DNA of 64,000 nucleotides from contig KE546968.1 in the NCBI GenBank assembly GCA_000442125.1, positions 771,932 to 835,931 of the forward strand, in the 5' to 3' direction. This DNA is from Opeltia flavorubescens. Taxonomy: Eukaryota > Ascomycota > Lecanoromycetes > Teloschistales > Teloschistaceae. Below are positions 1 to 11,297 of this stretch, piece after piece (positions within the stretch are counted from its first letter, which is position 1; each line of letters begins with the position of its first letter). The position numbers and the translations under genes were made by a program. The notes beneath the pieces are model-generated. The model worked only from the letters and a program-made list of their open reading frames with translations, was not told where the DNA came from and did not search any database.

Positions 1-291
1 CGAGGAATAAGAAAGGCAGATGACTTCAAAGATCGCCATCCACGAATTAATACGCAGCAACGACGATGAGTGACACATTATGTTGAGACCACGATTTGCC
101 TTGGCTCCGCTGTGACTCCTTCGATATTCGGCTGCTGACTCCTGCTATCGAGCCTTCACAACGATGATGTGAGACTCGAATGGTATGTAATGACTCGACC
201 GGAGTGTTCCTTGTCACTATAAATACTCTTCTCAAACCTTTAGGCTCTCTTCAAGTCCCCCCGCTAGCATACCTCCACCAGAGAAATCAAT

Positions 292-645
292 ATGGACAGG
301 CCAGAAGAAGATCACAATCCTTGGACAACTTTTGATGTTGCAGCGCCCCTGCCCTTTCGTTGCTGCCAATGTGGATTCTTCGAGAAGGTATCTTTTACCT
401 GCCGTGTCTGCAGCCATGATCCCAGCATGGGTGGTGGATGTAGTGAATGCGAGTTGTAAGTCTATTGGAAAAAACATTCCCGAAAGTTTTGAGGAAATAC
501 TGATAGCTCTATCTGCAGCTTTTTCAAGCCCAACCACCTGACTTGGAGTGAACGAAGTCTTACTCTTTACCCTACGGAATTTCAGCCGGAAGCCCAGCCT
601 TGCGAAGGGGTATGGGGCTCTGCTCTTCCACCTTCTCCATACTAG
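292..645 (+). CDS. Small cysteine-rich, zinc-ribbon-like protein, 96 aa
   Basis: I infer a two-exon gene, 292-455 and 519-645, joined across a 63-bp intron (456-518) with a GTAAGT donor and a TGCAG acceptor. The frame closes cleanly across the junction to a TAG stop, giving 96 residues. The first 55 residues hold four cysteine pairs or near-pairs (CCQC, then CRVC, then CSEC), with a histidine two residues after CRVC. This spacing suggests one or two zinc-binding knuckles. There is no signal peptide or membrane segment, so it is probably intracellular. The second exon is Pro/Glu-rich and ends WGSALPPSPY. I recognise the general look of small fungal CxxC proteins but no named family, and I assign no function. 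The clean splice and the non-random cysteine spacing support a real gene. Confidence 0.6.
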
Positions 646-1643
646 GCTTTGTAGAATTTGTTTCCTGATGTTCCTCCCTCTGCCTGCATGCAATACGCTG
701 TCCGCTCCTTGATTCACAAACATCAAATTTCAAATATCTCAGCTTGCACCCCCAATTTTAACCATGTGGAATATATTGAAGATCTAAATTCGTCAAGCTT
801 CTAAGATGACGACAGGTCAACTAATATACATCCCACGGATGATCCAAATGATCCTTTCAATTGATCCTGGCTACCGAGGGGCATCCCCCTTTTCATCACC
901 TCGCCAAATATGGCAGCTCTGAGATTGCTGACAGTCGCAGGCAATGGAAAATGCAGCCGGATGATATTCTCCGCGCCCAAACCGGCAGTGTAACCAGTAT
1001 TGGTGGGTCTCTGGGTTGTAGTGTGGGCCAGCTCTTTCATCCAGTGTTCAGGGTGGTTCGTGCGCTGGCGCCTTCGTAATCATTCTTTGCTTGCAGACAT
1101 ATGGGAAGTGACTATGACATTGGCAGGGGCCGCTGCCTTTTCAAGAAAAGCAAAGAGACAAGAGTGTGCTGCGGAGCGGAATAGTAACAGCACATGTCAA
1201 AGCAGTAAGTCGGCCCGGGCATATGGAGCTGTAAAATTTGCCAGAGATCAAAACAATGTGAATACTGTTGCTCCCTGATCTTGAACACCAGTCCAAATCA
1301 CTGCAAGCCAGGTTTCAGCAGCAGTAATCAAAAATCAGTGATAATATTCTAGCTGTGACCAAGACTAAATGAGTAACAACACGAGTTGCATTTTGGTTAA
1401 CAGTCTTCCCCTCCGCCGCACGGCTTTCCTAACTAGAATACATAATTAACCACTTCACAAGATAAAAGGTTGCTTCTCAATAGACTATGGCTTTGCCAAG
1501 GGTTCATACTGCGCTGGGTTACCAGTAGAAATACCTCGGCTGATATTGATCGACGTCATGGGTCTCGAATTACCTTCACATGATAACTCCATGTCCGTGT
1601 CTTTCTGAATCCCATCGTTATTGTAATTTTCCGCCTATAGACC
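646..1643. other. Intergenic, about 1.0 kb
   Basis: This stretch separates the small cysteine-rich gene from Lon. Short open frames occur on both strands between about 800 and 1280, but none has a recognisable domain or a splice pattern that extends it. It should hold the Lon promoter. I see no repeat or RNA gene. Confidence 0.5.
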
Positions 1644-4496
1644 ATGATGGGCCAATCCAGATCTCAGACCATACCTATATTACCACTACCTAAGGGATAC
1701 GTCTTACTTCCTGGCGTCACAATACGCATACCAGTTGCCGGTCGATCGGACGTGCTTTCACTGCTCACTTCCATCTACACACGTTCGAAAACGCCAAAGC
1801 CCGATGCAGCCTCAGTTCCTATTGGATGTGTTCCACTCAAGTCGTCACTGCTAGGTTCCGAGGGTCAGCAGCTCATCGAAAGCGGCAACCGAAGTACGCC
1901 GGAGCAAGAAGACGATGGCGACGATAAATCTGAGGAAGCACGAAAAAGCGATCTATTTGCTTATGGAACACTTGCGAGGATAGCAGGCGTACACGGACGC
2001 CGGCCTGCCGACTTGACCCTAGAGGTCGAAGGACTCCGGCGATTTCGGATGAATACCGTCACGCAAGAGCGGCCGTTCTTCGAAGCTGCAGTGACTTACC
2101 CTGAACCAGATGGTAATGCCTTATGAATCATATGTTTGATAAGCCGCATCAGCTGACATCGAGTTACAGTTGTCGATCCGCGAGACGCTGAGATGCAAGA
2201 TCTATTTGAGCAACTGAAGCAGGTCTCTCGAACGCTCATACTACTTGTTCAAGCCTCCTCATTTTTCCGAAGACACGGCTTAGGCGAAACTCCGGCACCA
2301 CTACTATCCCGCCGCTTGCAGCTTTTTGTTAGCAGGAAAGAGATTGCAGACGCTGGTGTCTTGGCCGACTTTCTTGTTGGCATCGTCGATGCGACGCTGG
2401 AGGAGAAATTGCGGGTTTTGTCTGCGATCGAGGTTAAGGAGAGGGTCATAAGGGTGATTGAAATCTTTACACGACAAATTGAAGATCTGCAAGGCAACAT
2501 CAAGGTCACTGCAATATCGACCACTCTTCCAACAGCAGGTCTCGACATCAACAGTCTCAACAAACAGCAAAGAGACGCTTTGATGCGCCGGTCCATGGGC
2601 ACTTTCGGGTCTTTGCCAGGACCAGGGAGTTTTGGTATGATGGGTGGCGATGGGCGAGATAGCAGGGAGGAGCCGAACGAACTTGATGAGCTGAAGAAGA
2701 GACTTGATGACGCCAAATTATCACCTGAAGCGCGGAAAGTGGCGGACAGAGAATTGAAAAGGCTCGCAAAAATGAATCCTGCCCAAGCTGAGTATGGGGT
2801 TTGCAGGACGTATCTGGAAACGCTAGCGGAGATACCATGGACCACAGTAACTGATGACCAACTTGGCGTTGAAACCCTCAAGCGAGCCCGCAAGCAGCTA
2901 GATGATGACCATTTTGGACTGGAGAAGATCAAGAAGCGTCTTTTGGAGTATCTGGCAGTGCTGAGATTGAAGCAGGCCATCAATGCTGATCTTGATGCCG
3001 AAATCGAGAAAGCCGAGATGGATGCGAAAGCTATCAAGCATACAAGGGAAGCGGATCAGGAATCCTCAGGACCAGGGGCGGACGTTGACACGACTAGGAT
3101 ACAAGTTCTTCGTGATCGTCGAAGAGTTGACAAATCTCCAATCTTGCTACTTGTAGGGCCTCCTGGTACAGGCAAGACAAGCTTGGCCAAGTCAGTGGCT
3201 ACTGCGCTTGGTCGGAAATTTCACCGTATCTCTCTGGGCGGAGTCCGAGACGAAGCAGAGATTAGGGGTCACAGAAGAACTTACGTCGCCGCAATGCCAG
3301 GACTCATTGTCAACGGATTGAAGAAAGTCGGCGTCGCTAACCCGGTATTTCTACTTGACGAGATCGATAAAGTGGGCGGTTCCAATTTCCATGGCGACCC
3401 ATCAGCCGCAATGCTAGAGGTCTTGGACCCTGAACAGAATTATACATTCAACGACCATTACGTTGGCATACCCATTGACTTGAGTAAAGTTCTTTTCATT
3501 GCTACAGCAAATTCGCTTGATACCATTCCACCTCCTCTACTGGATCGGATGGAGACTATATCACTCTCGGGCTACACGACTGTCGAGAAACGGCATATCG
3601 CCAATCAGCATCTAATCCACAAACAAATTGCAACGAACGGTCTCAGCGAAGGACAAGTAAAGTTCACTGACGATGTTGTCGACGCAATCATAACATCCTA
3701 CACCCGCGAATCCGGTGTCCGAAATCTCGAACGCGAGATCGGCTCCGTCTGCCGCTACAAAGCCGTCGAGTACGCCGATGCAAAGGACTCATCCAACCTC
3801 CAATCCTACAACCCTGAAGTCTCGCTCTTAGATCTCGAAACTATCCTCGGCATTGAGCGCTTCGATGAAGAAATCGCAGCAACAAAATCCGTTCCTGGCA
3901 TCGTCACCGGCCTAGTGGCTTACTCCACCGGCGGTCAAGGCAGCATCCTCTTCATTGAAATCGCAGACATGCCAGGCACAGGGCGCGTACAGCTGACGGG
4001 CAAACTGGGTGACGTCCTCAAGGAAAGCGTCGAAGTGGCGCTCACGTGGGTGAAAGCTCATTCCTTCGAACTTGGTCTCACGCACGACGCCAACGAGGAT
4101 ATCATGAAGGATCGCAGCGTCCATGTGCATTGTCCATCAGGTGCTATACCCAAGGACGGGCCGTCGGCGGGCTTGGCGCATACTATTGCCCTGATATCCT
4201 TGTTTTCGGCAAAGGCGGTACCGCCGCAGATTGCAATGACGGGGGAGGTCAGCTTGAGGGGGAGAGTGATGCCAGTGGGTGGGATCAAGGAGAAGTTGAT
4301 TGGAGCGCTGAGGGCGGGCGTTAAGACTGTTTTGCTACCGAATCAGAACCGCAAGGATGTCAAGGATCTACCCGTGGAGGTTAAGGAGGGGTTAGAGATT
4401 ATCCATGTTGGGCATATCTGGGAGGCCGTTAGGTATGTGTGGCCGGATGCAAGATGGCCGGGAGAGCAGTATGGAGGGATTGAAAGTCGACTGTAG
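1644..4496 (+). CDS. Peroxisomal Lon protease (Lon protease homolog 2)
   Basis: The exons are 1644-2112 and 2170-4496, around a 57-bp GT-AG intron, giving 931 residues. The order is that of the Lon family: an N-terminal substrate-recognition domain, a charged coiled linker, an AAA+ module and a serine-lysine protease domain. Walker A is GPPGTGKTS (about 486-494) and Walker B is [10 protein letters not shown] (about 550). The catalytic serine is Ser822 in KDGPSAG and the catalytic lysine is Lys863 in GGIKEK. The protein has no mitochondrial presequence. It ends in SRL, a canonical PTS1, which marks it as the peroxisomal matrix paralogue that degrades misfolded or oxidised matrix proteins, rather than mitochondrial Pim1. 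An ATG lies one codon further in, at 1647, and could be the start instead. The gene converges with uL23m, 268 bp downstream. Confidence 0.95.
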
Positions 4497-4764
4497 GTGT
4501 ATGCTTGTGGAGTTTGAATCTTAGCGGCATTGGGTCTTGTAAACGAAGCATTTCACAGCATTCACGGTACAGATATGGTATATATCGTATATACTCCACT
4601 TTTCAAGTCACCCTGTCATGGAGCTTTAAAACTTATCTCCACCTCCAGCGCTAAATGTTGTTCCTGTTTTGACGCCTTGCCATGCAACGCAAATATTATA
4701 CACCCCATCGCTCCCTCGTCCCCTCACCTTCCCCTCTTCCATCTTTATTTTCCTCCTCCTCCCA

Positions 4765-5525
4765 TCACATCCCCACCTGCGCCCCCACGCCCCCTCCTCC
4801 TCCTCCTATCCCCTTCCCCCTCCCACCAACCCCCCAATCCATCCACCCCGGTCTCCAAGCCCTCCTCCCCGCCAACAACTCCTCCGCCTGCTTCCTCAAA
4901 CTCTTCGCATCCCCCTTGGGCATCCTCCTCCCCTCCGGTCCCATACTCTCATTCTCCCTATCGCGGCTCTCCGCGGCCTTTTTCTGCGTCTCCTGGTCCC
5001 AGGGGGAGAAATCGGTGGGGGCGGGCGGGTAGAGGAAGGGTGTTGTGGCGGGCATTTCGATGGTCATGCGTTTTGTGGCGCGGGGGCGGTACCATCTTTC
5101 GTGGGGGTTGTTGTCAGTATTCGAAGCATCGGCAGAGGTGAGGGGAGAGGGGATTATAATTCACCTCCGTGCCTTGGGATACCTTGCCCCCGGTTTATCC
5201 TGCCGGACACGTGCTTGCTGGACGTAGGAGCGGACGGAGAGAACTTTGATGTTGTAGAGGTTGTAGAGGTAGTCTTTTATGTCGAGTTTATTCATCGAGA
5301 GAGGGGTGATGAAGGTGGCGAAATTGGGCGGGGAGAAAGGAGTACGGAGGAGGGTGAGAGTGAAATTTGGTCTATGGTAGAGGTTAGCTTTGTAGGATGA
5401 TGGGAAGGGGAAGAGGGTGAGGACTGGGGGATGGGGAAGATGTACAAGTAGACTTTTTTCCGACCCAGTGGAGGAATGAACTTGTTAGGTTCGAGGGGAC
5501 CAAGGATGTTGCGCTTAGGACGCAT
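4765..5525 (-). CDS. Mitochondrial large-subunit ribosomal protein uL23m (Mrp20/L23)
   Basis: There are three exons on the minus strand: 5446-5525, 5165-5371 and 4765-5095. The introns are 74 bp (5372-5445) and 69 bp (5096-5164), both GT-AG with matching phase, and the product is 205 residues. The joined protein reads through RKKVYLPNFTLTLLRTP and NKLDIKDYLYNLYNIKVLSV, then RSYVQQ and WYRPRATKRM. These are the conserved blocks of the fungal mitochondrial L23 family, which binds 23S-like rRNA near the polypeptide exit tunnel. The C-terminal half is longer than the core fold and ends in a Gly-rich low-complexity tail. The coding strand is very purine-rich here, so the plus strand carries long C/T runs. 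The start at 5525 is the first ATG of the conserved frame. A longer N-terminus cannot be excluded, because that frame stays open for some codons upstream. Confidence 0.88.
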
Positions 5526-6439
5526 TATGGGGGTACGGTGGGAGTTAGATCGTGGTAAGGCAATAAATGAGAACGACGTATCGCAACCTGAATGTCGTAG
5601 AGACGAGTTTGAAGTCGATTTCTGGCGCCAAGACTTGATATTGCCAAGGCTCTAGTTCGGGTTACGAGTACCTGCGGGCTTGGGAGTCCATCGGGTAACA
5701 AAAAAAGTGAATAGAGGCGAACACGACACCTCGATTTCAAGTCAATAACCACGAAAAATCTTACAAAAAGTTGCGCATGCAGCTTCAACAGTAGTTGTGA
5801 TACTAGGGCTTTAAAAACTTCGGCTTTGATCGAAGCATTCGTAGGCTATTACCCATTGTTTGAGGAGCAATTGCTGCGGTGGTCGTATGCCAAGGCGGGC
5901 CCCTCTATTCACCTTTTTTGTTACCCTCCAAGGGAGTGACAGCCCCACAGCTTATTTCCACCTCAAAGAGCAGCCTACCACGCCTATTTCTCCAAAAACA
6001 GTCACACTGATAGAAATTGCACCAAATTCGCTGATTCGAAAAGAAGAGTCAGGTAGTCTCTTATGCCAGCCGCGGGGTACAGCTTTCTGGGTAGCAAAAT
6101 GCATGACTGAGTAGAAGGGAAAGGGATGATTTAGGTCATATTCAAAACACCCGTCAACTGTGAACATGAACAAGATGCGAAGCCGAGTAGCAAGAATCTT
6201 TTCATACTCTGTGGATTGAAGCTAATATCCTTTAAAGCAAGAGCGATTTCCATTTCAATTTGTGTTCCCAGACATGTGCGCCCTCCCCTCCTTCCATGCA
6301 ATCAGATAGTACCCCCTACCAAATCCTCTCATGAAACACTATCGTTAAAAAATTGAGCTACTAAACTGCACTGTTTTTATAACAGTATGTGCCTTGATCT
6401 GTTCCCGTTTCGGCGTCAGTTGGCGGTAGAAATTTAGAA
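5526..6439. other. Intergenic, about 0.9 kb
   Basis: This lies between the start of uL23m and the end of the next minus-strand gene. A minus-strand frame of 87 codons (5525-5788) abuts the uL23m start but resembles nothing I know. It is probably leader sequence. Nothing else stands out. Confidence 0.45.
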
Positions 6440-9244
6440 TCATACGATCACGAGATCCTCGTCTTCGCTTGCTGTATGATCATCATCATTGTCACCTTTT
6501 TCCGTCGCTGTATCATCATCCCCATCATTGTCGTCGTCCTCGTCACTGTCGGCAAAGATACTCTCGTAATTGTCCTGATCAATTTCCGATGCGCTTTCAC
6601 TCCCTTGAGCGCTCTGTGTGCGCGTGTCCTCCAGCGATCCGGAAGATTCTGCACCTGGTCCCTTGCTTCTTACAGGCAGCACGAACCCATCTACAGATTC
6701 ATCACCAACATCTGATGGTGCGGACATTCGGGATTTCTCCGCACGTGATACTGCTTGAGTACTCTTGTGCCTCATGATCTGGTCCCACAAATCACTGTCA
6801 CCGTCGTAAACTTGCCGGTGATCCATCTGGTCAGAATATCCATCATTCGTCATGGTCGAAGTATGATGGGTGCTATCAAGGTCCTCTGAGCCGACAAAAT
6901 CAATCTCGCTCGACGCTGTGCTGCTGCCACTACCTGTGTGGATGCGAGGTCCAGCAGTAGAGAATCCGACCTCTGCAATCGGAACATCGTCATTGAACAC
7001 ACCACCACTTCCATCATCAAGACCACCAGCGAATAATGGAAGGTATTTCCATTCCGATTGGTCTAGGCAGACCAGAGTCAGCGTGATATCTGTACACATT
7101 GGCTCGGCGCCATCTGCATCTGGAGGACCCATCATCTTGTCACAAATTGTCCGAATGTAATCTTGGACCTCGAGATTGAGCCCGGTGAGAATCATGTTTT
7201 CGTCATTATTTCGATAAGCCACTCTTTCGTGATCTGATATAGTCTGCTGTTCGCTCAGATCTGCAACCATCTGTTGACTCACTTCCTCAGCAGTGGCATG
7301 AAGGGGTCCTATAAGCTTTCCTTCCGAGTCCCAGAACTGACTTGGAGGCTGTAGAGCTGAAATCTTAGGCGATACTGAGCGCACTGAGCGCACTGCATCA
7401 TCTGGAAAATCTTGTGGCTGTTGGTTTAATGGTTTGAGAGACACTACAACATCGGGGCATAGGGCAGTTTGACCTTTGCAGCACTGTGATATGAGATCTC
7501 GCAGGTAGGCATTTGTTACCTCGACAATCCCGTGCGTTTGAACCAAAGCTTCCCTGCTAGCATCACTTAAACCGAGACCCCATTCAGCGGCATTCTTCCT
7601 GAAGATACTCAAATTGGTCGTATCTGGAGATCCAATGAACAGGAACGATGATTGTTTGAGAGCCTTCCAGAACATCGTGGTCAGGATCCTCCTCTTATTA
7701 CTTATGGAATTCCAGAAGTATTGTTGGCTTGTTCGAGGGTAGAGAGAATCGCCTCCATCGGCCCCCAGCCATGTACTAGGCGCCCATAATAGGTCACTGT
7801 AGAGAACACCGTAAATGGCACCTCGTACAAATGCTTTGAGAGCCATCTTTGTCTCAGTGTGCACGGGAATCATATTTGCATCGCAGTTCCCCAATAGTTT
7901 CCTGAACTCTGGCAAGGTCTCCATCCATGTCATGTCTGGCTCAACTAGGTCTTTGAATATTCGTAACACTCGGCCCTGGAAGTTCTGACTGGCGTACTCA
8001 ATCCGAGTTTTGTAGGATTCAGGAACATCGCTCTTTTTCCTACCGTACACGATCTGGTTAGGATTGGATTTTCGTTGCATCAGCTCCAGAGCCTCTTCTC
8101 CAACAAGAATGGCAAAGGAGTCACGAATTAGCTCGGAACACTGAAGTCCGTCCCCAATCTTTAGCGTGACTTCTGGGAATGCTTCAATGAACAGGGAGTT
8201 GGGAGGTGCACGTAACCACCGGACGATGTAGTCCGTAAGTGGAGTTCCAGTGATTTCAAAAAATCGAGCGACGACGAATGTTGTATATACCTTTACAGCG
8301 GAGTCCAAATGCGGGTCTATGTTGCGGATGGCATTAAGGACCCTTTCGATACACGCACGATGTCTGATAGGCGAAATCTCCGGTAGCAGACGTGCTTCTC
8401 CCGAGTCCTTTGGTGGCGCAGTGAAATCGTCATGGCCTCCCACCAACGTCTGCGAAACTTGCCAGCGGGATTCGGCCTGCCACCAATTTCGCAGGCCATC
8501 GATACAACACAGCTCCGACATCAACCATGCCGCTTCGTCTCCTTCGGTGGGGGGAGTAAGGTCAATGACAAATTTGATCTGGCCTGGTAATTTTCCCTTA
8601 AGTTGTCGGCGGCGTACCATACGATACTGATAACTGGGCTCGAACATCTTGTCAAAAATTGGGGATTGCAGCGATCTCAGAATGGTGCTCTTCATTATAA
8701 GAGGTTTTGAATAGCGTGCCACGTAGGCTTGATACATGGGTTCGGTTTGTTCGGGTTGTTGTGTAGCTGGATCAATGAAAATCCAGGTATCACCAGCATG
8801 GTCATCGATCCAAGGTAGATCAACAGGATTGCCTTGCATCATCTCTTTGATTCGGTCGTCTATTGTTTGACGAGGTGAATACGGGACATCGGCTGTGAGA
8901 GTCGTTATCGGAGGCTGAGAGTCAAGCCCGGTTGGAGTGCTGGTGCCACTATGTTGGGATGAGTTCGTATGATTGACCTGGGTCTGTGGAGAAGCCGTAT
9001 TTTGTAATTTCTCAGAGAAGGACCATTCGGTTTCATTCTTCGAGGAGGAATCAGCCTGCAAACTGTCTTCGACTGCCCTTTGGTGGCGGTAGATCTTCAT
9101 GTCCTTTTCAGACTTGGGAATCCAGTTCTCCTTTGCCGCGGATGCATTTAATTCGAGTGATGTAAGAGATGTCGCGACCGCACAAGCAATGTCGTCTTGT
9201 TCAGCATTGTCACCTCTGCGGTACCGATACGAAGCTCTACTCAT
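6440..9244 (-). CDS. Uncharacterised fungal protein with acidic C-terminal tail, 934 aa
   Basis: A single uninterrupted frame of 934 residues starts at an ATG at 9244. The N-terminal ~120 residues are polar and low in complexity. The middle, from about residue 150 to 650, looks globular. It includes a block with IKFVIDLTPPTEGDEAAW at about 220-240 that I associate with a widespread uncharacterised Pezizomycotina family. The upstream segment with YVARYSKPLIMKSTILRSL faintly resembles a degenerate BTB/POZ start, which is inference only. The C-terminal ~170 residues are rich in Ser/Asp/Glu and end in an almost purely acidic run with a repeated DDD/DDND pattern. No catalytic motif, signal peptide or membrane segment is visible. 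The acidic tail would suit a nuclear or chromatin/histone-binding protein, but that is speculative. Confidence 0.75.
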   Translation of the reverse strand: MSRASYRYRRGDNAEQDDIACAVATSLTSLELNASAAKENWIPKSEKDMKIYRHQRAVEDSLQADSSSKNETEWSFSEKLQNTASPQTQVNHTNSSQHSGTSTPTGLDSQPPITTLTADVPYSPRQTIDDRIKEMMQGNPVDLPWIDDHAGDTWIFIDPATQQPEQTEPMYQAYVARYSKPLIMKSTILRSLQSPIFDKMFEPSYQYRMVRRRQLKGKLPGQIKFVIDLTPPTEGDEAAWLMSELCCIDGLRNWWQAESRWQVSQTLVGGHDDFTAPPKDSGEARLLPEISPIRHRACIERVLNAIRNIDPHLDSAVKVYTTFVVARFFEITGTPLTDYIVRWLRAPPNSLFIEAFPEVTLKIGDGLQCSELIRDSFAILVGEEALELMQRKSNPNQIVYGRKKSDVPESYKTRIEYASQNFQGRVLRIFKDLVEPDMTWMETLPEFRKLLGNCDANMIPVHTETKMALKAFVRGAIYGVLYSDLLWAPSTWLGADGGDSLYPRTSQQYFWNSISNKRRILTTMFWKALKQSSFLFIGSPDTTNLSIFRKNAAEWGLGLSDASREALVQTHGIVEVTNAYLRDLISQCCKGQTALCPDVVVSLKPLNQQPQDFPDDAVRSVRSVSPKISALQPPSQFWDSEGKLIGPLHATAEEVSQQMVADLSEQQTISDHERVAYRNNDENMILTGLNLEVQDYIRTICDKMMGPPDADGAEPMCTDITLTLVCLDQSEWKYLPLFAGGLDDGSGGVFNDDVPIAEVGFSTAGPRIHTGSGSSTASSEIDFVGSEDLDSTHHTSTMTNDGYSDQMDHRQVYDGDSDLWDQIMRHKSTQAVSRAEKSRMSAPSDVGDESVDGFVLPVRSKGPGAESSGSLEDTRTQSAQGSESASEIDQDNYESIFADSDEDDDNDGDDDTATEKGDNDDDHTASEDEDLVIV

Positions 9245-11297
9245 ATTATTTGACGTGCGCTATTGGCGCTCTCAGCAATTTATTTTTGATACACCTGCTT
9301 GTACTGTGGAAGAAGAATTGTATAGAACTTTCAGTAAATGGCTGAGCATGAAGTTTTGGCGAATGTTGAGCCAGTCAATGATGTGTGATAAATTGAGGTG
9401 AGATGCAAAAGAGAGGCAACATTAAACCTTCAGTTCCCTTAGAACGGAGAGCAAAGAAAAGAAATCCCGTCTTCTTAGAGCTTATTCCACTTAGAGTCGA
9501 TGTTTGTTAGGACGTTAATGACTCAATGATGGCACCAAGCAGCACGAGGGACTGAATTTGCAATTGGAAGGGAATGAAGTGAGCTCTATGTCGATAAGCC
9601 TCTCAGACCAGGGTACATACCGTTTGAAAATAAAATCAAATATTAAAGAATACAGACACGTTGTTCGATGATTTTCGCAAGGCTGTGGGTGACGATGGTG
9701 TGTAAGATGGTTGCCTGCCAGAAATATGCACGCTTGACCCGCTTAATCTCTACAGGACGACTCAGACAAGAACATCATTATTGAAAGAGTCAGAGACCTA
9801 TGATTAGCTGCTTTGCTTTGCGCAAGTCCTGGCATTGCTCCCGATACGATCACTTAAGAGTCACAGGCCTTATTACAACGAATGCATTCTGCCGCAAGGG
9901 GTTTCCCGGTGATCTGAGGCACTTTTATCGCCTAGATTGAAGATCCACTCAATTGACGATTCAACCATTCCATTTTCTCGAAATGAGCATGGATATTGTT
10001 TGTAGGATCGAGCAAGCTATCTGTCATTTGATCATGGACACTACAAATCGGCGTAGTATTCCGATTCCATCAGCCGCATCTCGGGGTGAGATCCGTCATT
10101 ATGAAGACTAACTCAAATGTGGCTAAGAGAAGTATCCAACCATGTAGTCTTCAGATTCGATCTGCACTGCACATTCTTTTTGTCCATCGCATTCCAGACT
10201 TACAGCCCATCTATACTTCCTTCAATTCATACGCAGTTTCGGACTGTATGATCATGTTCCAAAAAAGCTGATAGCCGACGTTGAAGCGCTATCTTCCCAT
10301 AAGAAAGCAAGAGATGAAAGAACAATGCATGTGAAGTTTGTATGCAAAGGAGTGTCGATTTATTTCTTCAATAGATTCATTAGGAGTACTTTAGCTTAGG
10401 GCTAAAGGAAAAGTTGTCAAGAACGAGCTTCGAGAAGCGTGAATGGGTATCATAGAAGGGTATGACGAGAAATGGACATGGAAAGGGACAGCAAAGGCAC
10501 ATCATTAAGCTGGCACTGGATCAAAACGGGAACGAAAATCATTATCAACTAAAATGTAGGACTACACTGCTTGTCCAATACTCCGAGCCAATTAAAAAGA
10601 GAAGACAAGAAAGGGTGAGGTCGAAGGCAGGATCAGCCGGAGTGTTTCGTAGGGCTGACATTGATCGACAACACGAAACAAGTTGAACAATAGACCACGT
10701 AAAACTAGCATTCATACTACCCAAGAAGGTGCATTCGTCTGCCAATTTCCTGTATTCAAGAAATCCTTTAGGATGATCCCAGCTTCAGAAAATCATTGAG
10801 TGGCTACCGAAATTGCGAAAATAAATCGACGGGCACGCTTTGAGCAGCAATCGATAGCTTTTTGCCATTCGCAGCAGACGCTTTGTTGCCGCTTTCATTC
10901 CTACTTTAGGCATTATGATGCCTCAGTCACAGGCTGATCTAGAAATTGTTAGTTGTGTGAGGCGTTCGCGTCGGCAGAGTTTTAAGCTGACCGACGTATG
11001 GCAGATTTCTAACAATCTTAGGAATGCCCAGGCCGTGTGGGGACTGCAAAGTTCCCAATACCGTTCGTGTGAGGCCATTCTCATCGAATACCTCCAAGAG
11101 ACTTCGACAAGGAATGATCCTACGGTAGCTGCGGGCAACAGTGGGATAGTCGATAGGTCGATAGGGAATCTACCCCTCCGACCTGCTAAATAGAGAAGGA
11201 AGCCACTGTTGGTCTTGAGACGAGGACGGTCGACGATGGCACTGATGCCATTACCGCTGTCTCATGAAGATGTGTTTAAGGCGAGGCCCGGGTTTGT
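9245..11297. other. Long gene-poor stretch, about 2.1 kb
   Basis: Only short frames are present (at most about 90 codons). None is extended by plausible introns and none matches a family I know. I see no inverted repeats, transposase fragments or tRNA-like folds. The left part should hold the promoter of the 934-residue protein gene, and the right part is downstream of the cyclophilin gene. Confidence 0.45.

Noticed and set aside
801-1278. Overlapping short frames on both strands upstream of Lon
   Set aside because: There is no domain, no plausible splice extension and no consistent start. They look like chance frames in intergenic DNA.
2249-3037. 262-codon frame antisense to Lon
   Set aside because: It is a shadow of the conserved Lon frame. 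Its Ser/Arg-rich translation is typical of antisense reading.
4530-5400. Pro/Ser-rich plus-strand frames of 203 and 243 codons
   Set aside because: They are antisense to the purine-rich uL23m coding strand. The mitoribosomal protein is recovered with correct splicing on the other strand.
7376-7396. Short tandem copy of ACTGAGCGC in the 934-residue protein gene
   Set aside because: Only two to three units encode Ser-Val-Arg repeats in a polar loop. It is too small to be informative.
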